DNA of 37,413 nucleotides from an uncultured Francisellaceae bacterium (GTDB lineage: Bacteria > Pseudomonadota > Gammaproteobacteria > UBA6186 > Azoamicaceae), in contig CAIJNR010000058.1 of the NCBI GenBank assembly GCA_903822055.1, positions 1 through 37,413 of the forward strand, in the 5' to 3' direction. The translations under genes and the position numbers were made by a program. Within the stretch, counting starts at the first letter, position 1. Each line of letters starts with the position of its first letter. Of this stretch, positions 10,110-18,515 are shown piece by piece. Below the pieces are notes generated by a model. That model was not told where the DNA came from and ran no database searches. It saw nothing but the letters and a program-made list of their open reading frames with translations.

Positions 10110-12695
10110 CTAGAAATGACACCAGCTCCTATCTATGCTGCCTCCAATCGTATTACAGGTTTGAGAACCAGAAGGGCAGTAGAAACAACCCCAACTTGAA
10201 CCATTAGAACAATATGTAGGCACACCCACAGGACAAGGCTGACAAACTAAAGCTTGTAAATTCCAAAGCGGTGCAGTAATAGGACAAGCACATAAACCAT
10301 ATGTGTTAGGTACAATTTGTTGTGAAACTTGGCCGGAATTAACTCCAACACCTTGGTAACAACTATAACATACTTTAAAGATATCATATGGTGCATTACT
10401 AGGACATGATCCAACACAATTACTTCCATTCCAGTAAGGATAAGAATTCGGACATTTACAGCTGACATTATTAGGAACTGTTGCACCAATTCCACTAGTA
10501 TCTGAAATTGCTCCACCAGGACACGTTGAATAGCAATTACCAGAACTACCAGCTCCTCCATTAGATGTTGTACCAGACGGACAACCAGATATACTGCTAC
10601 CACCAGTACAGTAAGAACCTGCTGGACATGATATACAACTGCTCGAGGCAGAAGGCGCATAAGATCCAGAAGGACATGCCGCACATGACCCAGCACTACT
10701 AGTATTACCATTATTCACCAAGCCAGTACAACTACTATTACAACCACTATTAGCACTAGAAGCATAAGACTGACCAGAACATGCATAACATGATAAATGA
10801 TCTGAACTTATTGTACCGTAACAATTTGAACAAGAAGTATGCTCTGCATTTACAGTACCACCACAAGTTTGGCAAGCACCACCAGTAGAATATGTTCCAC
10901 CAGTACAACTAGCACATGATCCAGCATTAGTCGTACTACTGTTATTTACATTACCAGCACAACTGCTATTACAATTACTATTAGCACTAGAAGCGTAAGA
11001 TTGACCAGAACATGCCGTACATGAAATACGATCCGAACTTATCGTACCAAAACAATTTGAACAAGTAGTATGACTTGCATTTACAATACCACCACAAGTT
11101 TGACAAGCACCACCAGTAGAGTATGTTCCACCAGTACAAGCAGTACATGATCCAGCATTAGTTGTACTACTATTATTTACATTACCAGCACAACTGCTAT
11201 TACAATTATTATTAGCACTAGAAGCGTAAGATTGACCAGAACATGCCGTACATGAAATACGATCCGAACTTATCGTACCAAAACAATTTGAACAAGTAGT
11301 ATGATTTGCATTTACAATACCACCACAAGTTTGACAAGCACCACCAGTAGAATATGTTCCACCAGTACAAGCAGTACATGATCCAGCATTAGCCGTACTA
11401 CCATTATTCACTATACCAGCACAGTTGCTATTACAACCTGCGATACTAGTAGCATACGTTTGTCCTGTGCATGCTGTACATGTCTGATGATCTGAGCTTA
11501 CTGTTCCGAAACAATTTGTACAATCGTTAGCCTGTTTAAGTCCAGTAGAGCTTGAATAGGTGCCAGCTGAACAAGTAGCTATGCTGCTACCGCCTGCACA
11601 ATAAGAACCTGCTGGACATACTGTACAACCAGTTGCTCCTAGAGTATTCGAATAAGATCCGCTTGAACATGTTGTACAATTGCCAGAACTCGGTGTTACT
11701 GAAAATGAACCAGCAGTACATTGAGTACAAGTACCACTTGAAAAACTATAACCACCAACGCATGCTGAACAAGCACCAGTTGTTTTATTACATGCACCAC
11801 TACAAGTACCTGAACAAGCAACACAAGCCCCTGTGTTATTAGGGGTTGTAGAATAAAAACCATCTGCACATGCGGTACAACTACTGCTACTAAAACTATA
11901 ACCTACATTACATGAAGCAACATTACCGGTTGTTGGATCACAACTAGCGGCTCCTGTAGGAAGCGCACATGGCGAACAATCATAACCAAAAAAACCAGGA
12001 TTACAAACATATCCAGTTTTTGTTGGGTTTATAACCGAGTTGATTGGTTTCTGTAAGCAATCACCACTACGCTTATAAGTATTACCGTCATAATTACAAT
12101 CACAAACTGGTGGTTTACCGCTAGATATTTGGTTACCTGGACATACTTGGGCATAACCTTTTGGAGTATACTCCTGCTGTATCCCCACAGAAAATTGATT
12201 CCATTGCACTTCTTGATCAGAATTTAATGTTGCTACAAAATATAGTTTGGCAGAATCTGGCAAACTAGTTGTTGTTGAAGTTGTAGTTGTTGTGGTAGAG
12301 GATGCTAAGAATGATGGATTAAAATCTAACTCTACAAAACCTAAAACATTCGATGTATCACCAATATTATTTGTAACATTGGTAGGTAATCCAGTTAAAC
12401 CTTTAACATAGACAATATTCGCAATATATTTTTGATTATTGGCATCTACAGTCTGCAAATCTGCAGCTTGGGCAACCGGGGGAAAATCTTCTTGATCGGC
12501 ATAATAAAGCATTATTTTAGCTTTAATAGTCTCCGCATAACTTGTTACGTTACTAACTCCAGCTCGTGTTGAATAGTCTTTATATTTAATAACAGATGCA
12601 GCTGTAACGGCTGCTAATATAGTAAGCACTACCATTAGCTCTATTAAATTAAAACCGCCAATCCTAAATTTAAATCCTTTAAATTTATTATTAAT
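10110..12695 (-). CDS. Giant prepilin-like protein with cysteine-rich repeats, probable ATT start
   Basis: The first ATG in frame (12635) falls inside the hydrophobic helix. The frame is open upstream to a TGA at 12717-12719 and encodes GGFNLIELMVVLTILAAV, a perfect class III (type IV pilin) N-terminus with Gly-Phe cleavage and Glu at +5. No ATG, GTG or TTG lies between that stop and the Gly-Gly. The best start is ATT at 12695, with an AGGG about 9 nt upstream, giving the basic leader MNNKFKGFKFRIGG and a protein of about 861 aa. A pilin-like head extends to about residue 180. Then come about 680 residues rich in Cys, Gly, Ser and Thr (more than 80 Cys by eye) with CPAGSYC/CSAGTYS motifs like ephrin-receptor-type or GCC2/GCC3 modules. 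Four 76-77-aa tandem units are included. Normal pilins are 130-180 aa. An exported, disulfide-rich pilus or surface adhesin is likely (inference). Confidence 0.8.
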   Translation of the reverse strand: MNNKFKGFKFRIGGFNLIELMVVLTILAAVTAASVIKYKDYSTRAGVSNVTSYAETIKAKIMLYYADQEDFPPVAQAADLQTVDANNQKYIANIVYVKGLTGLPTNVTNNIGDTSNVLGFVELDFNPSFLASSTTTTTTSTTTSLPDSAKLYFVATLNSDQEVQWNQFSVGIQQEYTPKGYAQVCPGNQISSGKPPVCDCNYDGNTYKRSGDCLQKPINSVINPTKTGYVCNPGFFGYDCSPCALPTGAASCDPTTGNVASCNVGYSFSSSSCTACADGFYSTTPNNTGACVACSGTCSGACNKTTGACSACVGGYSFSSGTCTQCTAGSFSVTPSSGNCTTCSSGSYSNTLGATGCTVCPAGSYCAGGSSIATCSAGTYSSSTGLKQANDCTNCFGTVSSDHQTCTACTGQTYATSIAGCNSNCAGIVNNGSTANAGSCTACTGGTYSTGGACQTCGGIVNANHTTCSNCFGTISSDRISCTACSGQSYASSANNNCNSSCAGNVNNSSTTNAGSCTACTGGTYSTGGACQTCGGIVNASHTTCSNCFGTISSDRISCTACSGQSYASSANSNCNSSCAGNVNNSSTTNAGSCASCTGGTYSTGGACQTCGGTVNAEHTSCSNCYGTISSDHLSCYACSGQSYASSANSGCNSSCTGLVNNGNTSSAGSCAACPSGSYAPSASSSCISCPAGSYCTGGSSISGCPSGTTSNGGAGSSGNCYSTCPGGAISDTSGIGATVPNNVSCKCPNSYPYWNGSNCVGSCPSNAPYDIFKVCYSCYQGVGVNSGQVSQQIVPNTYGLCACPITAPLWNLQALVCQPCPVGVPTYCSNGSSWGCFYCPSGSQTCNTIGGSIDRSWCHF
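10677..11516 (-). repeat. 231-bp tandem repeats inside the prepilin-like gene
   Basis: In coding order the units are 11516-11289 (228 bp), 11288-11058 (231 bp), 11057-10827 (231 bp) and a partial 10826-10677. Each full unit encodes about 77 residues, beginning NCFGTISSDRISC, with ten cysteines. Units two and three are nearly identical in DNA, implying recent duplication or ongoing unequal exchange. Unit length is a multiple of three, so copy-number change keeps the frame. Confidence 0.92.
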
Positions 12696-12804
12696 ATTAT
12701 TGTTCCCTAATAAAATTCAACACAACAACTGTAAAACTTCGATATCTTTTAGACATAGCAGACCCATTTATAATATTATAGGCTTAATTAACACAAATAA
12801 TCTT

Positions 12805-15249
12805 TTAATCTTTAGCAAACACCCTACACATATATTTCAAATCACAAGCTTTACAAGTTCTAGCACCATACTTGGGATCTAAAATTGCCACTCCATTTTT
12901 AAATTCTGTAGCTAATTTATATAAATCTTCATACCATTTAGCTAAATGTTCATCCCAATTTGTTAAATGAATCAGTTTAGCATCAGGCAATACCATGTTA
13001 TCTAAATCTAAATTACCTAAAACTCCCAGCAACTCTAATTTATCAACTCTTATAACCGCCAAAATTAGTCCTTTAATATTTGATGAGCACAAGCTATAAA
13101 TCGGCAATTGTGGATCATCCATACGCGTAGAGTTCCATACATTTATAGATCCCTTGCCGGTTTTATAATCTATAACCAACAAATCTCCATTTGATAATTG
13201 ATCTATCCTATCTATTTTAATATTTATTAAAAATTCTCGAAGCTTAACCGTAAATTTTTCTTCTAAATGTAGAGTGGTAAATTTCTCTCTTTCTAAATCA
13301 TATTTTTTTATAAAATCAAAACATAAATCAGCAATTCTACGAGCTTCAATTTGAAAAATTGAAGGATTCAAACTGATTGGTCTTGTTTTTTTTAAATTAT
13401 TTAAATTTTTATTTACTATAGCTAACAATTCTTTTTGGATTATATTAATTGATAATTTTTGCAAAGCATCAGAACTTTTATATTGCAACCAAAACTGTGC
13501 CAAAGTTTTATGTAAAATTTCACCTTTAATTGCTTTACTTAAATAAGACAGTGGTCTTTGTAAACCAAGCGCCTGCAATCGAACTTTAGCGTTAGCCTGA
13601 AAAGGACAGGCAGATTGTAATTTTAAAAATTTTGTACCAGAAAACGTGTTGCCTTTATATGTTGGCGCAATATCATCTGTATATGTTTCAGGATTTATTT
13701 TTAATTTTATTTTTTGATGAATTTCTTGATTAATTTTTAATTGCATATCAATTGTAAATTTTTGAAAATTATTAATTAACCGACTACATCTTGCTAAATT
13801 ATTATCTATATATAATGGATAACTACAAATAAACAGCTTGTCTGTGGCTGCAATTAATTGTTTAAAAAATTTATTATGAATTTCTAAATTTTGCATATCA
13901 TTCAAATGAGGAATGCAAAATTCTTTTTGCAGTGCAATTGGTAAGAATGGATTAAATTGATGTTCGTTTGGCCAATTGTTGGAACTCAGCCCAGAAACCC
14001 ACAAATGATCGAACTTCATATTTATAGCTTCTAATAAATTTACTATGGTTATATTTTTAGTAACATTAGTAACGTTACTAATGTTTTTTGAAATATTTTT
14101 TTTTTGTTCAACATTATATAGTTTTGACAGCTTCACTAAAATTTTTATACATTCTTTCAGATCATGCTCACCTATAAAATTTGATAATTCGTTATATTTT
14201 TCAAGAAAATCTTGCCAACAATTTATTTGATGTTGTTCTGTATCATTTATATTTTCTTTACCCCAATTAAATGTTTGCAAGATCTCTTTACAGAAACTTA
14301 CCCAATAATTACAGTTATATTTGTTATTATCAATTAAATTTCTAGCATTTATTGCCAACTCAAAATCATCCAAAAATTTTATAAAAAATTTTACAGAATG
14401 AACTTGATGTTGTTGCGATATTTTAAGTAAAAAATTTTTTATATATTGCCAATTAAATTTATAATCGACTTTTTCTCGCAATATATAATCGAAATATGAT
14501 CTGCCACTTAACTCTAAATTTGCTCCACCAATAAACTTGGTTCGCAACAATCTGCTAAAATCCTCATATTTAATCTGGTCTTTTGTTATATAACAATTTG
14601 CAATTTGTAAAATCAATATAGCAATATTAATTAATGGATAAGTATCCAATTTCGCTGAAACAGCAATGTTATATTCAGTTTCAGGTAAAAAATTACTAAA
14701 AATATAATCTACCTGAGAATAAGTATTGTCTAAATCTAAAACTACAACCCCTATATTACCAGTTAATTCTGGGTTAGATGCCCATCTAGCTGCACTGTTT
14801 ATTTCTTGAATAAAATCTCGACAAGCAATAGAGAAACAATCTGGTTTATTTGATGTTTCCAACCCTGCAGCTATATGCTTATTACTGTAATCTTTAAATA
14901 TTTTAATATTATTTGGAATATCTTCAGAAGTACTGTCAGAAACATGATCTTGCAAATAATTATAATAATTAAATTGCTCACAGATTAATTTATAGTTGTT
15001 AGCCCATTCTAAAAAGGCCATCGCTTCTTGGCACCAAAAATATTTTTTTATTCTATTTAATGGTATTTGCCATATGTTTAATATATACCATGCTTCACGA
15101 GCTTGAATTGCAAGTTGCCAACTATCTAATAATAATGAACAATTTATATAATTATTATTTTGAGTTGCTTCTTGCAGCTTTTGCCAATCAATAATAATTT
15201 TTTCCCACAGTAATGGCTGTTTAAAATTAGGGATTTTAATTTGAACCAT
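12805..15249 (-). CDS. AddB-like PD-(D/E)XK nuclease of double-strand-break repair
   Basis: The C-terminal nuclease has NGDLLVIDYKTGKGSINVWN, the D...DYKTG core of RecB/AddB-type nucleases. A cysteine upstream (LQSACPFQANAKVRLQALGL) and the terminal cluster RTCKACDLKYMC together resemble the 4Fe-4S staple of AddB. The long N-terminal part is a degenerate helicase-like region (IGVVVLDLDNTYSQVDYIF; WVSGLSSNNWP) with no Walker A motif that I can see. This matches the probable DNA repair protein family that pairs with a UvrD-like helicase in many gammaproteobacteria. No such helicase is visible here; the downstream neighbour is the pilin-like gene. The start at ATG 15249 is preferred to a TTG at 15255. 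The antiporter gene ends 11 nt upstream, so the two form an operon. About 814 aa. Confidence 0.8.
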   Translation of the reverse strand: MVQIKIPNFKQPLLWEKIIIDWQKLQEATQNNNYINCSLLLDSWQLAIQAREAWYILNIWQIPLNRIKKYFWCQEAMAFLEWANNYKLICEQFNYYNYLQDHVSDSTSEDIPNNIKIFKDYSNKHIAAGLETSNKPDCFSIACRDFIQEINSAARWASNPELTGNIGVVVLDLDNTYSQVDYIFSNFLPETEYNIAVSAKLDTYPLINIAILILQIANCYITKDQIKYEDFSRLLRTKFIGGANLELSGRSYFDYILREKVDYKFNWQYIKNFLLKISQQHQVHSVKFFIKFLDDFELAINARNLIDNNKYNCNYWVSFCKEILQTFNWGKENINDTEQHQINCWQDFLEKYNELSNFIGEHDLKECIKILVKLSKLYNVEQKKNISKNISNVTNVTKNITIVNLLEAINMKFDHLWVSGLSSNNWPNEHQFNPFLPIALQKEFCIPHLNDMQNLEIHNKFFKQLIAATDKLFICSYPLYIDNNLARCSRLINNFQKFTIDMQLKINQEIHQKIKLKINPETYTDDIAPTYKGNTFSGTKFLKLQSACPFQANAKVRLQALGLQRPLSYLSKAIKGEILHKTLAQFWLQYKSSDALQKLSINIIQKELLAIVNKNLNNLKKTRPISLNPSIFQIEARRIADLCFDFIKKYDLEREKFTTLHLEEKFTVKLREFLINIKIDRIDQLSNGDLLVIDYKTGKGSINVWNSTRMDDPQLPIYSLCSSNIKGLILAVIRVDKLELLGVLGNLDLDNMVLPDAKLIHLTNWDEHLAKWYEDLYKLATEFKNGVAILDPKYGARTCKACDLKYMCRVFAKD

Positions 15250-15260
15250 GAACAACTACT

Positions 15261-16601
15261 CTACTCAATAGTTTCTTCACCAATAGTGATGTTAGGAGAA
15301 ACAGGCTCTATCGGTTGAGATTCTACTGGTTGAAAAAGTTTCGCCTCATTTTTAGTTATTTTACGCACCAACGGGCCAATAGTTAGTCCCTGAACCATCA
15401 TAGAGAAAATTACCACAGCATAAGTTATAGTCACTATAAAATCATGATAAGGACCTTGAATACTTAAAGCCAATGCAATAGAAATACCACCTCGCAACCC
15501 ACCCCAAGTCATCATTAACATAACATCTGGACTAAATCGTTTAAAAGCACTTGGTAAATATCCGACTGGAATTACAATACTTACCCATCTAGCAGCAATT
15601 GTTATAACTATCGCTCCAATTGCAGCAATAGATGTATCTATATTAAAAGTAATATGCATAAACTCTAAGCCAATTAATACAAATAATATAGAATTTAAAA
15701 CTGCATCTAAAAGTTCCCAAAAACCTTCTAATCGATGCAAAGTATGTTCACTCATGCTACCACTTTTTATTGAACTACCAATAACAAGCCCAGCTGTAGC
15801 TATTGCAATAGGAGCCGAAACTTCGACAACCGACAGGGCTAATGTATATCCACCCGTCACTATTGCCAAAGTTAAAATAATAGAAACTTCGTAATCGTCT
15901 ACAGTTCGAATTAATTTTGCAGCTAAATATCCCATAGTAGCTCCTAACACTAAGCCACCAATTCCCTGCCGAACAAATAACCACGCTAATGCCTGAGCTG
16001 TAAGTGATCCTTCTGCACCAGATGCAATAGTTAAGGTTGCAAAAAATAATAATATGCCCATACCATCATTAAACAATGCCTCTCCAGCAATTTTAATTCC
16101 CAAAGATTTTGGGGCTTTAATAGTTTTTAATACACCAATAACTGCAATCGGATCGGTTGGAGAAATTAAGGCACCAAATACAAAACAATAATAAAATGGT
16201 AAATCTATACCAAGGATCGAGGTTAAACCATGCATAGCATAACCAATTAACATAGAAGAAATTGCTACACTAATGGTTGCTAAAAAAGCAACTAACAACT
16301 TGTATTTAGCGAGTTCCATAGCATTAACATGTAAAGAACCTGCAAACAATAAAAAACTTAACATTCCGTGTAAAAAAGTTTCGTCAAAACCAGCACTATC
16401 TAATAAATTTTTGGATAAAATATCTATCTCCCAACTATAACGTCCACCAATAGCTACCGCTAAAGACAGACCTAAAGTTACCAGGGTAATTCCTATGGAT
16501 TTAGGTAATTTAACAAATTTATAGTTGATATAGCTGGCTATTGCCGCCAGTGATACCAAAATCCCTACTATTTCCTGTGTGCCCATGAACTTAAAACCCA
16601 A
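15261..16601 (-). CDS. CPA1-family Na+/H+ antiporter (NhaP-like)
   Basis: This 446-aa inner-membrane protein has about 12 hydrophobic helices. Family motifs are clear: FGALISPTDPIAVIGVLKTI in an early helix, then GEALFNDGMGILLFFATL, where the Asn-Asp pair is the ion-binding site of CPA1 exchangers. TWGGLRGGISIALALSIQGP is in the late membrane region. The protein ends with a short acidic cytoplasmic tail. It probably exchanges Na+ (or K+) for H+ in pH and salt homeostasis. It is the first gene of a two-gene unit with the AddB-like nuclease. A truncated palindromic repeat lies in the 173-bp region between it and the divergent MetN-like gene. Confidence 0.9.
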   Translation of the reverse strand: MGFKFMGTQEIVGILVSLAAIASYINYKFVKLPKSIGITLVTLGLSLAVAIGGRYSWEIDILSKNLLDSAGFDETFLHGMLSFLLFAGSLHVNAMELAKYKLLVAFLATISVAISSMLIGYAMHGLTSILGIDLPFYYCFVFGALISPTDPIAVIGVLKTIKAPKSLGIKIAGEALFNDGMGILLFFATLTIASGAEGSLTAQALAWLFVRQGIGGLVLGATMGYLAAKLIRTVDDYEVSIILTLAIVTGGYTLALSVVEVSAPIAIATAGLVIGSSIKSGSMSEHTLHRLEGFWELLDAVLNSILFVLIGLEFMHITFNIDTSIAAIGAIVITIAARWVSIVIPVGYLPSAFKRFSPDVMLMMTWGGLRGGISIALALSIQGPYHDFIVTITYAVVIFSMMVQGLTIGPLVRKITKNEAKLFQPVESQPIEPVSPNITIGEETIE

Positions 16602-16710
16602 AAAAATAAATTTGTTTTTTTATTTACCTATATTTAAAATATAACATAAAAAAATAAATTTAAGCTACAATGGATACAGTTGTATGATTTAAATTTATAT
16701 TTTATGGCCT

Positions 16711-16774
16711 GCGCAAAGAACTCGTACTTTTAAACGAGCGTCTGTCTGAGCGTAGCAAGTTTAGCAAGTGAAAA
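16711..16774. repeat. Palindromic element, copy 2, one arm lost
   Basis: The left arm (gcgcaaagaactcgtacttt) and the core (taaacgagcgtctgtctgag and the rest) are intact, in reverse orientation to copy 1. The far arm is missing after gtgaaaaa and gives way directly to the ATG at 16775 of the MetN-like gene. The gene may therefore have been joined onto the element, or deletion removed the arm. Confidence 0.8.
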
Positions 16775-17854
16775 ATGCAGGAAATTATGATACAAAGGGA
16801 ACACGTTGTAGAAAGACCGCTAATGATTGCATTACAAGATATAGAACACAACATTTTAAAACACGTTAATTTGCACATTAAAGCTGGTGAAATATATAGC
16901 ATAATTGGTAAAAACGATTCTGGAAAAAGCGAAGTTTTACGTTGCATAAATCGAATTAGCCAACCAAAGTACGGCAAAATAACTATAGACAATCAAAATT
17001 TAAATTCATTACTAGATAAAGACATAAATAATTTGCGCCGCAAAATGGCTTTAATTACTAAAAGTCCGCAACTTATATGTAATAAAAATGTTTTTCATAA
17101 TGTTGCCTTACCTTTGGAATTACAAAATAATATTTCTAAAAGTGATATTACTAAACTAGTTGAACCAATATTACATTTTGTTGGCATAGCAGATCAATTT
17201 TTTTCTTATCCAAATCAATTAACTTTATTACAAAAACAATTAGTAACCATAGCTAGAGCCTTAGTTGCCCACCCTAAAGCTTTGTTATGTGATGATATAA
17301 CTTACCACTTAGATATAAAATCTACCCATCAGATTGTTAATTTACTAAATTCTATTAATAAAGAATTTGGCGTTACCATGGTAATCATTAGTAACGACAT
17401 AGAAGTTATAAAAAGTCTAAGTCATAAAGTTGCAGTTATGGATAAAGGAACAATATTAGAAGAATCTTCGGCATACGAAATTTTTGCCAGACCAAAAACT
17501 GAATTTGCTAAAGAATTAGTACGAGCTGCCACTCGCCATGAAATGCCATGGGTATATAGAAGAAAAATTCGCTTTCAATCCACCCAAAATCAACATCCTA
17601 TAGTTCGGATAAGCTTTACCACAGCTCTTGCTACAGAACATTTACTTGGACAACTTATAGAAAGTTATCAATTTAAAATTAGTATTATTCAAGCTTATCA
17701 AGAACATGTACAACACAAACCAATCAATGTAATATTGGCAGAAATAGAAGGCGCTGCCGAAGATTTCCAAACCAACTTTGCAGAAGCTATTCTTTTTCTA
17801 AAAGAGCATGAATTACACGTAGAGGTTTTAGGTTATGTTGCAAATTTTACTTGA
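16775..17854 (+). CDS. MetN-like ABC ATPase with degenerate catalytic motifs
   Basis: The overall layout is MetN: an ABC ATPase of about 245 residues, then a C-terminal NIL-type ligand domain (VRISFTTALATEHLLGQLIE to the end), the methionine-sensing domain of MetN. Walker A is kept in form (GKNDSGKS, residues 45-52). The Q-loop position reads ALITKSPQ. The signature LSGGQ reads LTLLQ (149-153). The Walker B glutamate is Asp (LLCDD, 170-174), and the H-loop histidine is Asn (IISNDIE, Asn207). ATP hydrolysis is therefore doubtful, although the frame is intact. A start at 16787 with AGGA upstream is also possible. The stop overlaps the permease gene by 20 bp. No substrate-binding MetQ is present nearby. 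It may be a regulatory or structural relic, or pair with another ATPase. Confidence 0.82.
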   Translation: MQEIMIQREHVVERPLMIALQDIEHNILKHVNLHIKAGEIYSIIGKNDSGKSEVLRCINRISQPKYGKITIDNQNLNSLLDKDINNLRRKMALITKSPQLICNKNVFHNVALPLELQNNISKSDITKLVEPILHFVGIADQFFSYPNQLTLLQKQLVTIARALVAHPKALLCDDITYHLDIKSTHQIVNLLNSINKEFGVTMVIISNDIEVIKSLSHKVAVMDKGTILEESSAYEIFARPKTEFAKELVRAATRHEMPWVYRRKIRFQSTQNQHPIVRISFTTALATEHLLGQLIESYQFKISIIQAYQEHVQHKPINVILAEIEGAAEDFQTNFAEAILFLKEHELHVEVLGYVANFT

Positions 17855-18515
17855 AGCGACGATCGATACATTACGAATGGTATTTATCGCATCTGTATTT
17901 ACTATATTAATAGGTATGCCACTTGGCCTGTTATTAGAGGCTACTCAAAATAAACATATTTTGGGTAATAAATATTTATGGCTACACAAATTACTTCGTT
18001 CAACTATAAATTTTTTTTCTAATATTCCAATATTTTTAATGTTAATAATGCTTATTCCTATTATTAACAAAGTATTATTTGAACATTTTACTATAGAGTT
18101 ATCTGCAGTAATTGCTTTAATATTTATAGGAATATTTATTTTTGCAAACGACGTATTTAATTCACTAAACAACTTACCAAAAGAACTCTCTGATACTGCC
18201 AAATTTTTAGGCGCTAGATCGATACAAGTCATAACTAAATTTTTATTACCAGAAGCAATGCATCATTTGGTACAAAACATCACTAAATTAATAATTAATC
18301 TAATTGGGCTATCTATGGTAGCAAGTGCTTTAGGATCTAATGGCCTCGGTAGATTAGCATTAGAAAAAGGCTACAACGATTTAGAATTATCTTATGTATT
18401 TTATATAATTTTATTATCTACAAGCATTATTTATGCAATTAAATTGCTCGGTAATTACGTAACTAATACTGTATCCAATGCTACAACAAATAAAAATCAA
18501 GAACACGCGCAATGA
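17835..18515 (+). CDS. MetI-like ABC transporter permease
   Basis: This 226-aa inner-membrane permease has about five hydrophobic helices. The cytoplasmic EAA loop is visible as ELSDTAKFLGARSIQVITKF followed by LLPEAM, the site that docks the ATPase. Size and order match the MetI component of D-/L-methionine importers. It overlaps the end of the MetN-like gene by 20 bp and the start of nhaD by 4 bp (ATGA), so translation of all three is probably coupled. Because its partner ATPase has lost key residues and no MetQ lipoprotein is seen, active methionine import by this locus alone is uncertain. Confidence 0.85.
   Translation: MLQILLEATIDTLRMVFIASVFTILIGMPLGLLLEATQNKHILGNKYLWLHKLLRSTINFFSNIPIFLMLIMLIPIINKVLFEHFTIELSAVIALIFIGIFIFANDVFNSLNNLPKELSDTAKFLGARSIQVITKFLLPEAMHHLVQNITKLIINLIGLSMVASALGSNGLGRLALEKGYNDLELSYVFYIILLSTSIIYAIKLLGNYVTNTVSNATTNKNQEHAQ

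Noticed and set aside
10247..10711. 154-aa open frame overlapping the cysteine-rich region
   Set aside because: It is a shifted frame of the repetitive pilin-like gene, has biased low-complexity composition and matches no family.
10677..11516. Possible CRISPR array because of regular repeats
   Set aside because: The units are 228-231 bp, contiguous without spacers, and lie inside a coding frame.
12700..12882. 60-aa forward frame between the pilin-like and AddB-like genes
   Set aside because: It overlaps the end of the AddB-like gene in antisense and has no ribosome site or recognisable sequence.
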